64,000 nucleotides of DNA from the NCBI RefSeq assembly GCF_900215535.1, contig NZ_OCND01000001.1, positions 682,001-746,000 of the forward strand. The letters run 5' to 3'. A program made the position numbers and the translations under genes. This DNA comes from Pseudoxanthomonas wuyuanensis (GTDB lineage Bacteria; Pseudomonadota; Gammaproteobacteria; Xanthomonadales; Xanthomonadaceae). How positions within the stretch are numbered: the first letter of the stretch is position 1; every line of letters begins with the position of its first letter. The notes beneath the pieces are model-generated. The model made no database searches and was not told the origin of the DNA. It saw only the letters and a list, made by a program, of their open reading frames with translations. This document shows, piece by piece, positions 1 through 9,786 of this stretch.

Positions 1-188
1 CGGCGCTGCGCGCCGGCGAGATGCTGCGCCGTTACCGCCAGCGCGGCGGCAGCCGGGTCCGCGCGGTGCCCGATTTCCTGATCGGCGCCCATGCGCTGCT
101 GCAATGCAATGGCCTGATCACTCGCGACGACAGTTTTTACCGGGACTACTTCAAGGGCTTGAAGCTGATCGTCCCGGCCACCGAATAA
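1..188 (+). CDS. PIN-domain protein, C-terminal end (partial)
   Basis: The window opens inside a reading frame that runs from base 3 to a TAA at 186-188. The visible tail contains [13 protein letters not shown], then [13 protein letters not shown] and a KLIVP end. A D-F-L-I-G-A-H stretch followed by T-R-D and F-Y-R-x-Y-F is the usual C-terminal half of VapC/PIN-type ribonucleases, carrying the last acidic metal ligands. It is probably the toxin of a toxin-antitoxin pair; the antitoxin would lie outside the window. It ends 28 bp before acnB on the same strand. Confidence 0.6.
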   Translation, partial: ALRAGEMLRRYRQRGGSRVRAVPDFLIGAHALLQCNGLITRDDSFYRDYFKGLKLIVPATE

Positions 189-216
189 CCCCCTTCACCG
201 AACCACCGGAGTCACC

Positions 217-2808
217 ATGTTGGAAGCCTACCGCCACCACGTTGCCGAGCGCGCCGCGCTGGGAATCCCGCCGCTGCCGCTGACCGCGCAGCAGACCGCC
301 GAGGTCATCGAACTGCTGAAGGCGCCGCCGGCCGGGGAAGAGGAATTCCTGCTGGAACTGATCGGCCACCGCGTGCCGGCCGGCGTCGATGATGCGGCCA
401 AGGTCAAGGCCTCGTATCTGGCCGCCGTCGCCTTCGGCACGGAGCAATGCCCGCTGATCACCCGCGAGCGCGCCACCGAACTGCTGGGCACCATGCTGGG
501 CGGCTACAACATCCATCCGCTGGTGGAACTGCTGGAGGACGCCCAGGTCGGCACCATCGCCGCTACCGCGCTCAAGCACACGCTGCTGATGTTCGACGCC
601 TTCCATGACGTGCAGGAAAAGGCTTCGAGCGGCAACGCCAACGCCCAATCCGTGCTGCAGAGCTGGGCCGACGCCGAATGGTTCACCAGCAAGCCGGAAG
701 TGCCGGAAAGCCTGACCGTCACCGTGTTCAAGGTGCCGGGCGAGACCAACACCGACGACCTGTCGCCGGCCCCCGACGCCACCACCCGCCCGGACATCCC
801 GATGCACGCGCTGGCGATGCTGAAGAACAAGCGCGACGGCGCGCCGTTCCAGCCGGAAGAAGACGGCAAGCGCGGCCCGATCGCCTTCATCCAGTCGCTG
901 GCCGAAAAGGGCCACCCGGTCGCCTATGTTGGCGACGTGGTCGGCACCGGTTCCAGCCGCAAGTCGGCGACCAATTCGGTACTGTGGTGGACCGGCGAGG
1001 ACATCCCGTACATCCCCAACAAGCGCTTCGGCGGCGTCTGCCTGGGCAGCAAGATCGCACCGATCTTCTACAACACCATGGAAGACGCCGGCGCGCTGCC
1101 GATCGAGCTGGACGTGTCGAAGATGGACATGGGCGATGTGGTCGAACTGCGCCCCTACGAGGGCAAGGCGCTGAAGGACGGGCAGGTCATTGCGGAATTC
1201 CAGGTCAAGAGCGACGTGCTGTTCGACGAAGTGCGCGCCGGTGGCCGCATTCCGCTGATCATCGGCCGCGGCCTGACCGCCAAGGCGCGCGAGGCGCTGG
1301 GCCTGCCGCCTTCCACGCTGTTCCGCCTGCCGCAGGTGCCGGCCGATACCGGCAAGGGCTTCACGCTGGCGCAGAAGATGGTCGGCCGCGCCTGCGGTCT
1401 GCCCGAAGGGCAGGGCATGCGCCCGGGTACCTATTGCGAACCGAAGATGACCTCGGTGGGTTCGCAGGACACCACCGGTCCGATGACCCGCGATGAGCTG
1501 AAGGACCTGGCCTGCCTGGGCTTTTCCGCCGACCTGGTGATGCAGTCGTTCTGCCACACCGCGGCCTACCCGAAGCCGGTCGACGTCAGGACCCACCACG
1601 AGCTGCCGGCGTTCATCAGCAACCGCGGCGGCATTTCTCTGCGTCCGGGCGATGGCGTGATCCACAGCTGGCTCAACCGCATGCTGCTGCCGGACACCGT
1701 CGGCACCGGCGGCGATTCGCATACGCGCTTCCCGGTGGGCATTTCGTTCCCGGCCGGCTCGGGCCTGGTCGCCTTTGCCGCGGCCACCGGCGTGATGCCG
1801 CTGGACATGCCCGAATCGGTGCTGGTGCGCTTCAAGGGCCAGCTGCAGCCGGGCGTGACCCTGCGCGATCTGGTCAACGCCATCCCGCTGTACGCGATCA
1901 AGCAGGGCCTGCTGACGGTGGCCAAGCAGGGCAAGAAGAACATCTTCTCCGGCCGCATCCTGGAGATCGAAGGCCTGCCGGACCTGAAGGTGGAGCAGGC
2001 GTTCGAACTGTCCGACGCCTCGGCCGAGCGTTCCGCTGCCGGCTGCACCGTGCACCTGGACAAGGCCCCGATCATCGAATACATCAACAGCAACATCACG
2101 CTGCTGAAGTGGATGATTGCCGAGGGCTACCAGGACCCGCGCAGCCTGCAGCGCCGGATCAAGGCGATGGAAGCCTGGCTGGCCGATCCGCAGTTGTTGA
2201 AGGCCGATGCCGACGCCGAATACGCCGCCGTCATCGAAATCGATCTGGCCGATGTGCACGAGCCCATCGTGGCCTGCCCGAACGATCCCGACGACGTGAA
2301 GACGCTGTCGGAAGTCTCCGGCGCGGTGATCGATGAGGTCTTCATCGGTTCGTGCATGACCAATATCGGGCATTTCCGCGCGGCGTCGAAGCTGCTGGAA
2401 GGCAAGCGCGACATCCCGACCAAGCTGTGGGTTGCGCCGCCGACCAAGATGGACGCCGCCGAACTGACCAAGGAAGGCCACTACGGCACCTTCGGCACCG
2501 CTGGCGCGCGCATGGAAATGCCGGGCTGCTCGTTGTGCATGGGCAACCAGGCGCAGGTCAAGGAGGGCGCCACCGTGTTCTCCACCAGCACCCGCAATTT
2601 CCCCAACCGCCTGGGCAAGAACTCCAACGTTTACCTGGGCTCGGCCGAACTGGCCGCCATCTGCTCGCGCCTTGGCCGCATCCCGAGCAAGGCCGAGTAC
2701 ATGGCCGACATCGGCGTGCTGGATGCCAACGGCGCCGAGATCTACCGCTACATGAACTTCGATCAGATCCAGGACTACAAGGACGTGGCCGACACCGTCA
2801 GCGCCTGA
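217..2808 (+). CDS. acnB: Aconitate hydratase B
   Basis: An 863-residue protein, the normal length for AcnB, which interconverts citrate and isocitrate in the TCA cycle through a [4Fe-4S] cluster. An N-terminal helical repeat region (about 1-160) is followed by the swivel domain and then the catalytic domains. The cluster ligands are recognisable in [14 protein letters not shown] and in [10 protein letters not shown] near the C-terminus, and [13 protein letters not shown] and [20 protein letters not shown] are classic aconitase segments. The ATG follows a GGAG ribosome site. A strong terminator stands 25 bp after the stop, so it is probably transcribed alone or with the PIN gene. AcnB can also act as an RNA-binding regulator when it loses its cluster (known for E. 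coli, not shown here). Confidence 0.98.
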   Translation: MLEAYRHHVAERAALGIPPLPLTAQQTAEVIELLKAPPAGEEEFLLELIGHRVPAGVDDAAKVKASYLAAVAFGTEQCPLITRERATELLGTMLGGYNIHPLVELLEDAQVGTIAATALKHTLLMFDAFHDVQEKASSGNANAQSVLQSWADAEWFTSKPEVPESLTVTVFKVPGETNTDDLSPAPDATTRPDIPMHALAMLKNKRDGAPFQPEEDGKRGPIAFIQSLAEKGHPVAYVGDVVGTGSSRKSATNSVLWWTGEDIPYIPNKRFGGVCLGSKIAPIFYNTMEDAGALPIELDVSKMDMGDVVELRPYEGKALKDGQVIAEFQVKSDVLFDEVRAGGRIPLIIGRGLTAKAREALGLPPSTLFRLPQVPADTGKGFTLAQKMVGRACGLPEGQGMRPGTYCEPKMTSVGSQDTTGPMTRDELKDLACLGFSADLVMQSFCHTAAYPKPVDVRTHHELPAFISNRGGISLRPGDGVIHSWLNRMLLPDTVGTGGDSHTRFPVGISFPAGSGLVAFAAATGVMPLDMPESVLVRFKGQLQPGVTLRDLVNAIPLYAIKQGLLTVAKQGKKNIFSGRILEIEGLPDLKVEQAFELSDASAERSAAGCTVHLDKAPIIEYINSNITLLKWMIAEGYQDPRSLQRRIKAMEAWLADPQLLKADADAEYAAVIEIDLADVHEPIVACPNDPDDVKTLSEVSGAVIDEVFIGSCMTNIGHFRAASKLLEGKRDIPTKLWVAPPTKMDAAELTKEGHYGTFGTAGARMEMPGCSLCMGNQAQVKEGATVFSTSTRNFPNRLGKNSNVYLGSAELAAICSRLGRIPSKAEYMADIGVLDANGAEIYRYMNFDQIQDYKDVADTVSA

Positions 2809-2833
2809 TCGCGACGGCTGCATGCTGTACCCA

Positions 2834-2862
2834 AAGCCCGGCCTTGCGCCGGGTTTTTTTTA
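2834..2862 (+). terminator. Rho-independent terminator of acnB
   Basis: CCCGG and CCGGG arms around a short CCTTGCG loop are followed by a run of eight T residues. It lies 25 bp downstream of the acnB stop codon. Confidence 0.85.
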
Positions 2863-3569
2863 TTCTTTTCCTCAATGTGGGGAGGCACTACCGGGGCGCT
2901 CATGGGCGGGCTCCGGAAGGGCGCCGTATCCTGGCGACCGGGGACCGCTTTTCCCTCGGTCAGGGCCGCTTCGCGGTCCGGCCCGGCGCAGCGCGCCGGG
3001 CGTTCGCGCGCACGCGCGGCGATGCCGCGCAAGCCGTCCGCGCTCACCCTGCCCTGACTCGGGCGCGCGCCATCCCTGGCGCGCTCTGCGCGGCCCCCCG
3101 GCCGCCAGGACACGGCTCACAGCCTGGCCAGGCCATCGGGGCTTCGGTGGCAGGCCATAGAAGCGGTAATAACGAATCGCCGATGCGGCGTCCCGATCGG
3201 GGTATACGGACAGCAGGCCATGGATGGCCTGCGGCGGCGAGTCAGCCAGGGATGGCTGACCGAGCCGGGCAGCATGCCCCGGTCGGGACGCCGCTGCTTC
3301 CGAAGCCTGCACACAGAACGTTCGCCTGGGCAACGGATTCCACATAGAAGTTCCCTGTACTTGGGAGCTTTTTGTGGGTGGCTTCTGCGGAAGTCATGCC
3401 GGTATGCCGGCACGACCCGAATAACGAAGGTCTGCCGAATGGCAGACGGATTGCGCTCCTGGAGCGTCCGGTTTGCCCCGGATTGCGCGTTCAACCTGGC
3501 AACAGGTAGCGATGTCGGCGCACGGAGCCGGCGCAGTACCGTCATTCGACATAACAGGGGCAGGGCTGC
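2863..3569. other. Intergenic stretch without a convincing gene
   Basis: About 700 bp between the acnB terminator and the ketosynthase operon. I see no frame with credible protein character. It holds GC-rich palindromes, including CCCGGCGC-AGC-GCGCCGGG near 2980-3000, and the structured repeat copy E described separately. From about 3366 there is a TTTTTGTGGG sequence and a CATGCCGG-TA-TGCCGGCA palindrome resembling the head of a REP element. The promoter of the downstream operon should lie in the last 150 bp, but I could not identify a clear -35/-10 pair. Confidence 0.5.
3110..3390. repeat. Structured palindromic repeat, copy E
   Basis: The core is an 18-bp stem, 3185-3202 paired with 3277-3294 (17 Watson-Crick pairs and one position that could form G-U). 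It encloses two further hairpins: GCAGGCCATGGATGGCCTGC (3213-3232) and GTCAGCCA-GGGA-TGGCTGAC (3241-3260). The whole would fold as a junction with two arms. The first inner hairpin is shared almost exactly with copy B (25835-25854), although the outer stems differ in sequence. To the left a degenerate relative of the GAAGCC...GGCTTC arms of copies A, B and D can be seen around 3121-3155. Confidence 0.7.
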
Positions 3570-4604
3570 GTGGCTCAAGCACGGATCCAGGGATTTCGCG
3601 TGGCGGGTGTCAGCACCTGCGTTCCTCCGCAGCGCGTGGACAATCTGGCCGATAGCGAACGTTTCGGCGCCGACGAAGTACGCAAGGTGGTTTCGATGGC
3701 CGGCGTGCGGCACCGGCATGTGGTGGAACCGGGAACGACCGCGGCGGACTTGTGCTTCGAAGCGGCGACCGCGCTGATGGAACGGCTTCGATGGGCGCCC
3801 GACAGCATCACCGGGCTGATCTTCGTCAGCCAGTCGCCCGATTACTTCCTGCCGTCCACCAGTTGCCTGTTGCACAAGTGGCTGGGCCTGGCGGACAGCT
3901 GCGCTGCGTTCGACATCGGCCTGGGTTGTTCCGGCTACCCGTATGGCTTGTATGTGGCCGCATCCATGCTCAAGGCCGGCGGCCAGCAGCGCATCCTGAT
4001 GCTGCACGGCGAAACCCCCAGCCGCTTCAGCCATCCAGACGATCATGCCACTACGCTGCTGTTCGGCGATGCCGGTTCGGCGACCGCGCTGGAAAGCAGT
4101 GCGGACGGCGAGGCGAGTTTCTGCCTGCACACCGATGGCAGCGGCTATGAGGGGTTGATCATCCGCGGCGGCGGTTTCCGCGACCGCCATCCGGACAACC
4201 CGCGCGATCTTGCGCTGGAAATGGACGGCGCGGCCATCTTCAATTTCACCATCAAACGCGTGCCGGCGCTGATCCGCGACGCGCTGGCATTCGCCGGCAA
4301 GCAGGTCGAGGACGTCGACCAGTTCGTATTCCATCAATCCAATCGTTTCATCATCAAGCACCTGGCCAAGAAATGCGGACTGCCGGACGAGCGCGTGCCG
4401 ATGACCATCGAGGACACCGCCAACTGCGGCGGCCCGTCGGTGGCGGTGACCTTGACCCGCTGCTCGCCGCAGCCGCCAGCGGCACAGACGGTGATGCTGG
4501 TGGGTTACGGCGTGGGGCTGTCGTGGGCTTCGGCGCTGCTGACGCTGGAGGCGCAGGCGCCGTTGCTGCATGCCGTGTACAGCGGCGAAGGGGTTCGCGC
4601 ATGA
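3570..4604 (+). CDS. 3-oxoacyl-ACP synthase III (KAS III/FabH-like)
   Basis: A 344-residue thiolase-fold ketosynthase starting at GTG; no earlier in-frame ATG is plausible. The KAS III catalytic triad is visible: Cys120 in DIGLGCSGYPYG, His255 in FVFHQSNRF and Asn285 in TANCGGPSV. Such enzymes condense an acyl-CoA or acyl-ACP starter with a malonyl-ACP-type extender, or transfer acyl groups to other acceptors. It is unlikely to be the housekeeping FabH, because no fatty-acid genes surround it and it opens an operon of ACP, amidotransferase and adenylating genes. Its stop overlaps the next start (ATGA), indicating translational coupling. The true substrate cannot be read from sequence. Confidence 0.85.
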   Translation: MAQARIQGFRVAGVSTCVPPQRVDNLADSERFGADEVRKVVSMAGVRHRHVVEPGTTAADLCFEAATALMERLRWAPDSITGLIFVSQSPDYFLPSTSCLLHKWLGLADSCAAFDIGLGCSGYPYGLYVAASMLKAGGQQRILMLHGETPSRFSHPDDHATTLLFGDAGSATALESSADGEASFCLHTDGSGYEGLIIRGGGFRDRHPDNPRDLALEMDGAAIFNFTIKRVPALIRDALAFAGKQVEDVDQFVFHQSNRFIIKHLAKKCGLPDERVPMTIEDTANCGGPSVAVTLTRCSPQPPAAQTVMLVGYGVGLSWASALLTLEAQAPLLHAVYSGEGVRA

Positions 4605-4855
4605 GCGCCGCAAGGATCACCATTGCCGAGGCGGTACAGATGCTGGCCGACGCCTTCGCCGAACCCGCCGATGAACTGGCGCCGGAGCGAAGTCGCGACG
4701 ACATCGGCGGTTGGGATTCGATGGGCGCGCTGATGCTGATGGCGGAGCTGGACGAACGCTTCGGCCTGCAGCTCGATGCCGAGCAGTCCAAGGCGATGCG
4801 CAGCGTCGGCGATGTGTTGGCCTACCTGCGCGCGCACGGTGTGCTGGATGAGTAG
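4601..4855 (+). CDS. Acyl carrier protein (first of two in the operon)
   Basis: An 84-residue acidic protein with the phosphopantetheine attachment site in GGWDSMGALMLMAELDERFG; the Ser of D-S-M-G is the expected modification site. It matches the usual ACP length and fold pattern (helix I, a loop with the D-S motif, helix II with a hydrophobic face). It starts within the ketosynthase stop codon (ATGA) and its own end overlaps the start of the following acyltransferase gene. It would present an acyl chain to the neighbouring enzymes. It is clearly different in sequence from the second ACP of the operon at 9.5 kb. Confidence 0.88.
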   Translation: MSAARITIAEAVQMLADAFAEPADELAPERSRDDIGGWDSMGALMLMAELDERFGLQLDAEQSKAMRSVGDVLAYLRAHGVLDE

Positions 4856-5996
4856 GCCGATGGACAGCGGGCCCGTGCGGACGCCGGAGTTCGAAACCAC
4901 CACGCGGTTGTTCGCGCGTTCGCTGGGGTGGACCCCGCAAGCGCTGCTGGAGGCCTTGCGTCCGGCGGTTCCGGAAGACCTGCCTGCGCTGGTCGCTTTC
5001 CGTGCCCGCCGCGGTTGGGACGACGAGGCCTACCTGCGCTGGCGGTACGGACTGGATTCGGCGGACGGCAATGGCCATGGCCGGTTGTGGCTGCTGCGGC
5101 GAGCGTCGTCGGTGATCGCGGTCATCGGCGTGGAGAAACAGCCGATCCGCTATCGCGGTGCCGTGCACGATGGCCAGCTGTTGATGGACGTGCAACTGGA
5201 CTCCGCCGCGGAAGGGGCGGGGGGCGGCGTGTGGCTGAACCAGGCGATGTTCCGCAAGGCCCCGATTACCCTGGCGGTCGGCGCCAATACGCATTCGCTG
5301 GGACTGGTCCGGCGGTTGTTCCTGCCATTGCCGCCGCGCAGCTACTACGTGCTGCCGCTGGATGCCGGCGCGATGCTGCGCCAGCATGGCGTTCCCGGAC
5401 TGCTGGCGGGCGTGGCCGGTCCGGTGATCGGCGGTGCCTGGCGACTGCGTGCCGGCTTGTCCGGTCCGCGCGATGACGGCGGCACCGAGGTCCGCGAAAT
5501 CGCCGGCTTCAGCGATGCGTTGCTGCAACCGCTTTACGCCGGGTTGGAGGCCGATGAGGCCAGCATCGCGCCAGCGGCGGCTCAGTTGAACTGGCGATTG
5601 CAGGACAATCCGCGCGCGCAATACCGTGTGCTGGCTGCCTTGCGCGATCGGCGCTGCGTCGGCTATCTGGCCATGCGGCGGCTGGTCGACGCCAACGGCA
5701 TGACAGGCATGCATATCATCGACTGGAAAACGGTGGCCGAGCGTGCGGACGACATTCTTGCCTGCCTGCTGCGCCAGGCGGTGGCGATGGCAAGGCAGGA
5801 GCGTTGCCAGCGCCTGTTCACCACCGCGCTGGATCGGCGCGCCGGTCCGTTGCTTGGGCGCATCGGCTTTCTGCGCGGGCGGCCGAGCGAGCACCTGCTG
5901 ACCGGTATCCGCACCGAGCTGCCGCTTCCCGGCGCGGGAGCGCCCGGCAGCTGGCGCATCACCGATCTGAGTTTCGACAACGATGGCTGCTACTGA
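4848..5996 (+). CDS. GNAT-like acyltransferase of the ketosynthase operon
   Basis: A 382-residue soluble protein; the ATG at 4848 overlaps the ACP stop, and a second in-frame ATG lies at 4860. The N-terminal part (LRPAVPEDLPALVAFRARRG) looks like the start of a GNAT fold, and WDDEAYLRWRYG is a pattern I associate with acetyltransferase-like proteins in polysaccharide or natural-product loci. A second GNAT-like half seems to follow from about residue 210. No exact catalytic residue can be named. By position it could move an acyl group from the carrier protein to an amine or hydroxyl acceptor. Family assignment is moderate and function is inferred from context only. Confidence 0.6.
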   Translation: MSRPMDSGPVRTPEFETTTRLFARSLGWTPQALLEALRPAVPEDLPALVAFRARRGWDDEAYLRWRYGLDSADGNGHGRLWLLRRASSVIAVIGVEKQPIRYRGAVHDGQLLMDVQLDSAAEGAGGGVWLNQAMFRKAPITLAVGANTHSLGLVRRLFLPLPPRSYYVLPLDAGAMLRQHGVPGLLAGVAGPVIGGAWRLRAGLSGPRDDGGTEVREIAGFSDALLQPLYAGLEADEASIAPAAAQLNWRLQDNPRAQYRVLAALRDRRCVGYLAMRRLVDANGMTGMHIIDWKTVAERADDILACLLRQAVAMARQERCQRLFTTALDRRAGPLLGRIGFLRGRPSEHLLTGIRTELPLPGAGAPGSWRITDLSFDNDGCY

Positions 5997-6029
5997 ACCG
6001 CGTCATCCGTTCGTGCAGGCAGGATCGCC

Positions 6030-7973
6030 ATGTGCGGTATAGCCGGGATCATCGCTGCGGCATCGGCGGCGCCTCCGGAGCAAAGCGAACTGCGTTCGAT
6101 GATCGCGGCCTTGCATCATCGCGGGCCGGACGGCAGCCGGATACGTGCGGATGGGCAGGTCGGGCTGGCCCACGCGCGGCTTTCGATCATCGACCCGGAA
6201 GGCGGCTGGCAGCCTATCCATAACCCGGGCCGCGATGTCTGGGTGATCTTCAACGGCGAGATCTTCAACCACATCGAGCTGCGGACGGCGCTGGAACGCC
6301 AGGGGCACCGGTTCTACACCGATTCGGATACCGAAGTGATCGTGCATCTGTACGATCGCTACGGCGAGGCGTTCGTGGAGCATCTCAACGGACAGTTCGC
6401 GATTGCGCTGCACGACATGCGCCGGCAGCGCATGGTGTTCGCGCGCGACCGCGTCGGCATCCGGCCGCTGCACTACCGGCGCCTGCCCGGACGGCTGGCG
6501 TTCGCATCCGAAATCAAGGCGCTGTTCGCGTTGCCGGGCCAACACCGCGCTTTCGATGTGCAGGCCTTGGGCGAGATCTTCAGTTTCTGGGGTACGCTGG
6601 ACTCGCGCACCGTGTTTCAGGACGTGAGTCAGCTGCCGCCAGGCCACCGGATGGTGGTGGACCTGCGCGATCCGGCGCTGCAGCCGCGCATCGAGCGCTA
6701 TTGGGCCTGGCAGCACCTGTCGGCAGACGAGCCGGGCCGCAGCGAGGACGATTACGCCGCGGAGTTGCATGCGTTGCTGATCGATGCGGTGCGACTTCAG
6801 TTGCGCGCCGATGTGCCGGTCGGCGCGTACCTGAGCGGCGGTCTGGATTCGGCGGTCATCGCCACCCTCATCGCCCGGCATACGCAGACGCCGTTGCGGA
6901 CGTTTTCGCTGGGTTTTTCCGATGCCGAGTTCGACGAGCGCATCCATCAGCGCACGCTGGTGGACGCGCTGGGCACCGAGCACAGCGAGATCCTGGTCGA
7001 CCGGGCAGATATCGCCGCCGCCTTCGCGCAATCGGTCTTCCACGCCGAGTCGCCGCTGGTGCGCACCGCGCCGACGCCGCTGATGCTGCTGGCCGGGCAT
7101 GTGCAGGATGCCGGCTACAAGGTGGCACTGACCGGCGAGGGCGCCGACGAAGTATTCGCCGGCTACGATCTGTTCAAGGAAGCCAGGGTCCGGCGGTTCA
7201 TGGCGCGGCAACCCGGCAGCCGCTGGCGCGGCCGCATCCTGGAACGGCTGTATCCGTACCTGGATCATTCGCCGGTGCGTTCGCCCGGCTTTGCCGAACG
7301 TTTCTTCCGCGAGGGCGCCGAGCAGCAGGCACAACCGTGGTTCGCGCATCTGCCGCGCATCCGCAGCACGCAGCGGGTACTGCGCTTCCTGCATCCGGAT
7401 CTGCGCCGGCAGTTGCAGGGCTGGCGCGCCGAAGATGCGCTGCAGGCGGGATTGCCGGCCGGGATCCGCGACTGGCCGCCGCTGGCCCGCGACCAGCAGG
7501 TCGAAGCGACCACCTTGCTGCCGGGCTATCTGCTGTCCTCGCAGGGGGACCGCATGAGCATGGCGCGTTCGGTGGAGGGGCGATATCCGTTCCTGGATCA
7601 CCGGGTTGTCGAATTCGGCAACCGGCTGCCGGCACGTTTCAAGCTGCGCGGCCTGTGCGAGAAGTACCTTCTCAAGCGGGCGATGCGCGACGAGTTGCCG
7701 GCATCGATCCTGCAACGGCACAAGCAACCGTACCGGGCGCCGGACAGCGGCTGCTTCTTCGCGCAGGGCCAGCCGCTGCCGTGGGTGGCAGCGGCGCTGG
7801 CGCCGGATCGCCTGGCCGCCAGCGGTCTGTTCGATACGGCCGCGGTTGCGCATCTGGTCGAAAAATGCCGCAGCGGCCGCGCCATAGGCTTTCCCGACAA
7901 CATGGCGTTCGTCGGCATCCTGTCCACCTTGCTGCTGCACGAACGGTTCGTGCAGACAGCGCCGGGAGCGTAG
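6030..7973 (+). CDS. Asparagine synthase-like glutamine amidotransferase
   Basis: A 647-residue AsnB-type enzyme. The mature protein would begin with Cys (MCGIAGIIAA), the class II glutaminase nucleophile. The N-terminal half is the Ntn glutaminase domain (for example LHHRGPDGS). The C-terminal half is an ATP-pyrophosphatase domain with YLSGGLDSAVIA and LTGEGADEVFAGYD. These enzymes release ammonia from glutamine and use it to amidate an adenylated carboxylate. The length fits the polysaccharide/exosortase-associated amidotransferase group better than housekeeping AsnB (about 550 residues). It sits between the acyltransferase and acyl-AMP ligase genes, so the substrate may be an acyl acid or sugar acid made by this pathway. 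Confidence 0.88.
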   Translation: MCGIAGIIAAASAAPPEQSELRSMIAALHHRGPDGSRIRADGQVGLAHARLSIIDPEGGWQPIHNPGRDVWVIFNGEIFNHIELRTALERQGHRFYTDSDTEVIVHLYDRYGEAFVEHLNGQFAIALHDMRRQRMVFARDRVGIRPLHYRRLPGRLAFASEIKALFALPGQHRAFDVQALGEIFSFWGTLDSRTVFQDVSQLPPGHRMVVDLRDPALQPRIERYWAWQHLSADEPGRSEDDYAAELHALLIDAVRLQLRADVPVGAYLSGGLDSAVIATLIARHTQTPLRTFSLGFSDAEFDERIHQRTLVDALGTEHSEILVDRADIAAAFAQSVFHAESPLVRTAPTPLMLLAGHVQDAGYKVALTGEGADEVFAGYDLFKEARVRRFMARQPGSRWRGRILERLYPYLDHSPVRSPGFAERFFREGAEQQAQPWFAHLPRIRSTQRVLRFLHPDLRRQLQGWRAEDALQAGLPAGIRDWPPLARDQQVEATTLLPGYLLSSQGDRMSMARSVEGRYPFLDHRVVEFGNRLPARFKLRGLCEKYLLKRAMRDELPASILQRHKQPYRAPDSGCFFAQGQPLPWVAAALAPDRLAASGLFDTAAVAHLVEKCRSGRAIGFPDNMAFVGILSTLLLHERFVQTAPGA

Positions 7974-7975
7974 TG

Positions 7976-9511
7976 ATGCTGCTGCACAGGCTGTTCGACG
8001 CCACCGTGCAGCGCCAGCCGGACAGGCTGGCGCTGGTATGCGCCGATGCGCGGCTCAGCTACGCGCAGCTCGACCGGCGCAGCCGGCAACTGGCCCGGCA
8101 CCTGCGGGAACAGGGCATCGCGACCGGCGAACGGGTCGGCCTGTTCCTGGACAACGGTCCCGACATGGTCGTGGCCATTCTGGCGCTGCTGCGGCTGGGT
8201 GCGGTCTGCATGGCCTTCAATCCGCAGACCAAGGCCGGCAAGCTGGGGGCGGTGCTGGCCAGAACCCGCGCCTCGGCGTTGCTGACCCAGGCGACGCTGG
8301 CAACGGTGTGGCGCCAGGCTGCGGCAGCCGCACCGGAGCTGCGTCTGCAACTGATCAGCGGCCATGGCTGGCAACCGGCATCGGCCCGCGAGCTGCCCTG
8401 GCCCGACGGCACGGTCGATGACGGTTGCGAACCGCCCGATATCGACGCGGACATCGATGCGCACGCATTGGCCTTCATCAGCCATACCTCCGGCACCACC
8501 GGACTGCCGAAAGGGGTGATGCTCACGCACCGCAACCTGGCCAGCATCACCGGTACGATTGCCCAATACCTGGCCCTGCGCCAGGACGATGTGATCCTCA
8601 GCGCGCTGCCGCTGAGCTTCAACTACGGACTGACCCAGTTGCTGACCGCGTTCGCCACCGGCGCCACCCTGGTGCTGGAGCGTTCCTTCGCGTTCCCGGC
8701 CAAGGTGCTGGAGACCTTGTCGCGCGAACGTGCCACCGTATTTCCGGCGGTGCCGACGATGTACGCGATGCTGATGGGGCTGCAGGATCTGTCGCGCTGG
8801 GATCTGTCGTCGCTGCGGCTGATGACCAGCGCCTCGGCACCGCTGCCGCAACCGCTGCTGCAGCAGTTGCGGCAGCGGCTCCCGTCCGTGCGGCTGTATG
8901 TGATGTACGGGCAGACCGAGTGCACCCGCATCAGCTACCTCCCGCCCGAACAGTTGGACAGGCGGCCGGACAGCGTCGGCCGCGGACTGCCCGGCCAGGA
9001 CTGCTGGCTGATCGACGAGCACGGACAACGGCTGCCGCATGGCTCGAGCGGCGAACTGGTGGTGCAGGGCGATCATGTCATGGCCGGTTACTGGGACGAC
9101 CGCGAGCGGAGCGCCGAGAAACTGTTCCGCGACCCGGCCAGCGGCCGTATCGCGATGCGCACCGGCGATCTGTTCCGCAGCGATGCCGACGGCTGGCTGT
9201 ACTTCATCGCCCGCAAGGACGACATCATCAAGACCCGCGGCGAGAAGGTCAGTCCGCATGAAGTGGAGCAGGCGATCCTGGACATCCCCGGCGTGCGCGA
9301 GTGCGCGGTCAGCGGCGTTGCCGATGCGCTGCTGGGCCAGGCCATCCAGGCGCATGTGGTGCTGGAGGAAGGCGCCACGCTGGGCGAACGCGACATCATC
9401 CGCCATTGCCTGGCGCGGCTGGAAAGCCACATGGCGCCGAAGCATGTGGCCTTTCTGGATGCCTTACCACGTACTGATAGCGGCAAGGTCAGCAAACATC
9501 TGCTGGCGTGA
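7976..9511 (+). CDS. Acyl-AMP ligase / acyl-ACP synthetase (ANL superfamily)
   Basis: A 511-residue adenylate-forming enzyme with all core ANL motifs: HTSGTTGLPKGVM (P-loop), MYGQTECTRI, MRTGDLFRS, KDDIIKTRGEKVSP (hinge) and the terminal PRTDSGKVSK with the catalytic Lys. It should activate a carboxylic acid as an acyl-AMP and load it on CoA or, given two ACP genes in the operon, on a carrier protein. It resembles the AMP ligases of exosortase-associated polysaccharide loci, though no exosortase is visible here. The start is the ATG 2 bp after the preceding stop; an in-frame GTG directly before it is possible. Confidence 0.87.
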   Translation: MLLHRLFDATVQRQPDRLALVCADARLSYAQLDRRSRQLARHLREQGIATGERVGLFLDNGPDMVVAILALLRLGAVCMAFNPQTKAGKLGAVLARTRASALLTQATLATVWRQAAAAAPELRLQLISGHGWQPASARELPWPDGTVDDGCEPPDIDADIDAHALAFISHTSGTTGLPKGVMLTHRNLASITGTIAQYLALRQDDVILSALPLSFNYGLTQLLTAFATGATLVLERSFAFPAKVLETLSRERATVFPAVPTMYAMLMGLQDLSRWDLSSLRLMTSASAPLPQPLLQQLRQRLPSVRLYVMYGQTECTRISYLPPEQLDRRPDSVGRGLPGQDCWLIDEHGQRLPHGSSGELVVQGDHVMAGYWDDRERSAEKLFRDPASGRIAMRTGDLFRSDADGWLYFIARKDDIIKTRGEKVSPHEVEQAILDIPGVRECAVSGVADALLGQAIQAHVVLEEGATLGERDIIRHCLARLESHMAPKHVAFLDALPRTDSGKVSKHLLA

Positions 9512-9525
9512 TCCTCTCCTTCGAC

Positions 9526-9786
9526 ATGGAACCACAGATGCAGGCAATCAAGACCTCCGTCCGCCAGTACATCCAGGACAACTTCCTGATGGGCAGCGCC
9601 GAAACCTATGCCGACGATGCCTCGTTCATGGATGCGCAGTTGCTGGATTCCACCGGCTTCCTCGAACTGGTCCATTTCCTTGAAGACAGCTACGGCATCA
9701 AGGTCGAAGACGAGGAAATGATGCCGGAAAACCTGGACTCGCTGGACGCGGTGGCGCGGTTCGTCATGCGCAAGCAGGCCGCATGA
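9526..9786 (+). CDS. Acyl carrier protein (second of the operon)
   Basis: A small acidic carrier protein of about 86 residues with the attachment site in MDAQLLDSTGFLELVHFLED (Ser of L-D-S-T-G) and typical ACP helices after it (YGIKVEDEEMMPENLDSLD). Three starts are possible: GTG at 9508, overlapping the ligase stop as GTGA; ATG at 9526; and ATG at 9538. None has a strong ribosome site, and coupling to the ligase is likely. Carrier proteins of this type (D-S-T-G with an M-x-P-E-N-L-D-S-L end) often pair with a dedicated acyl-AMP ligase, which here is the gene immediately upstream. Confidence 0.85.
   Translation: MEPQMQAIKTSVRQYIQDNFLMGSAETYADDASFMDAQLLDSTGFLELVHFLEDSYGIKVEDEEMMPENLDSLDAVARFVMRKQAA

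Noticed and set aside
151-2823. An 890-codon open frame on the minus strand opposite acnB
   Set aside because: High GC leaves antisense frames open. The translated sequence is Arg/His/Ala/Gly-rich with no domain, while acnB is unmistakable on the plus strand.
3570-4604. Housekeeping fabH
   Set aside because: It lacks fatty-acid neighbours (plsX, fabD, fabG, acpP), and the operon partners are amidotransferases and an acyl-AMP ligase.
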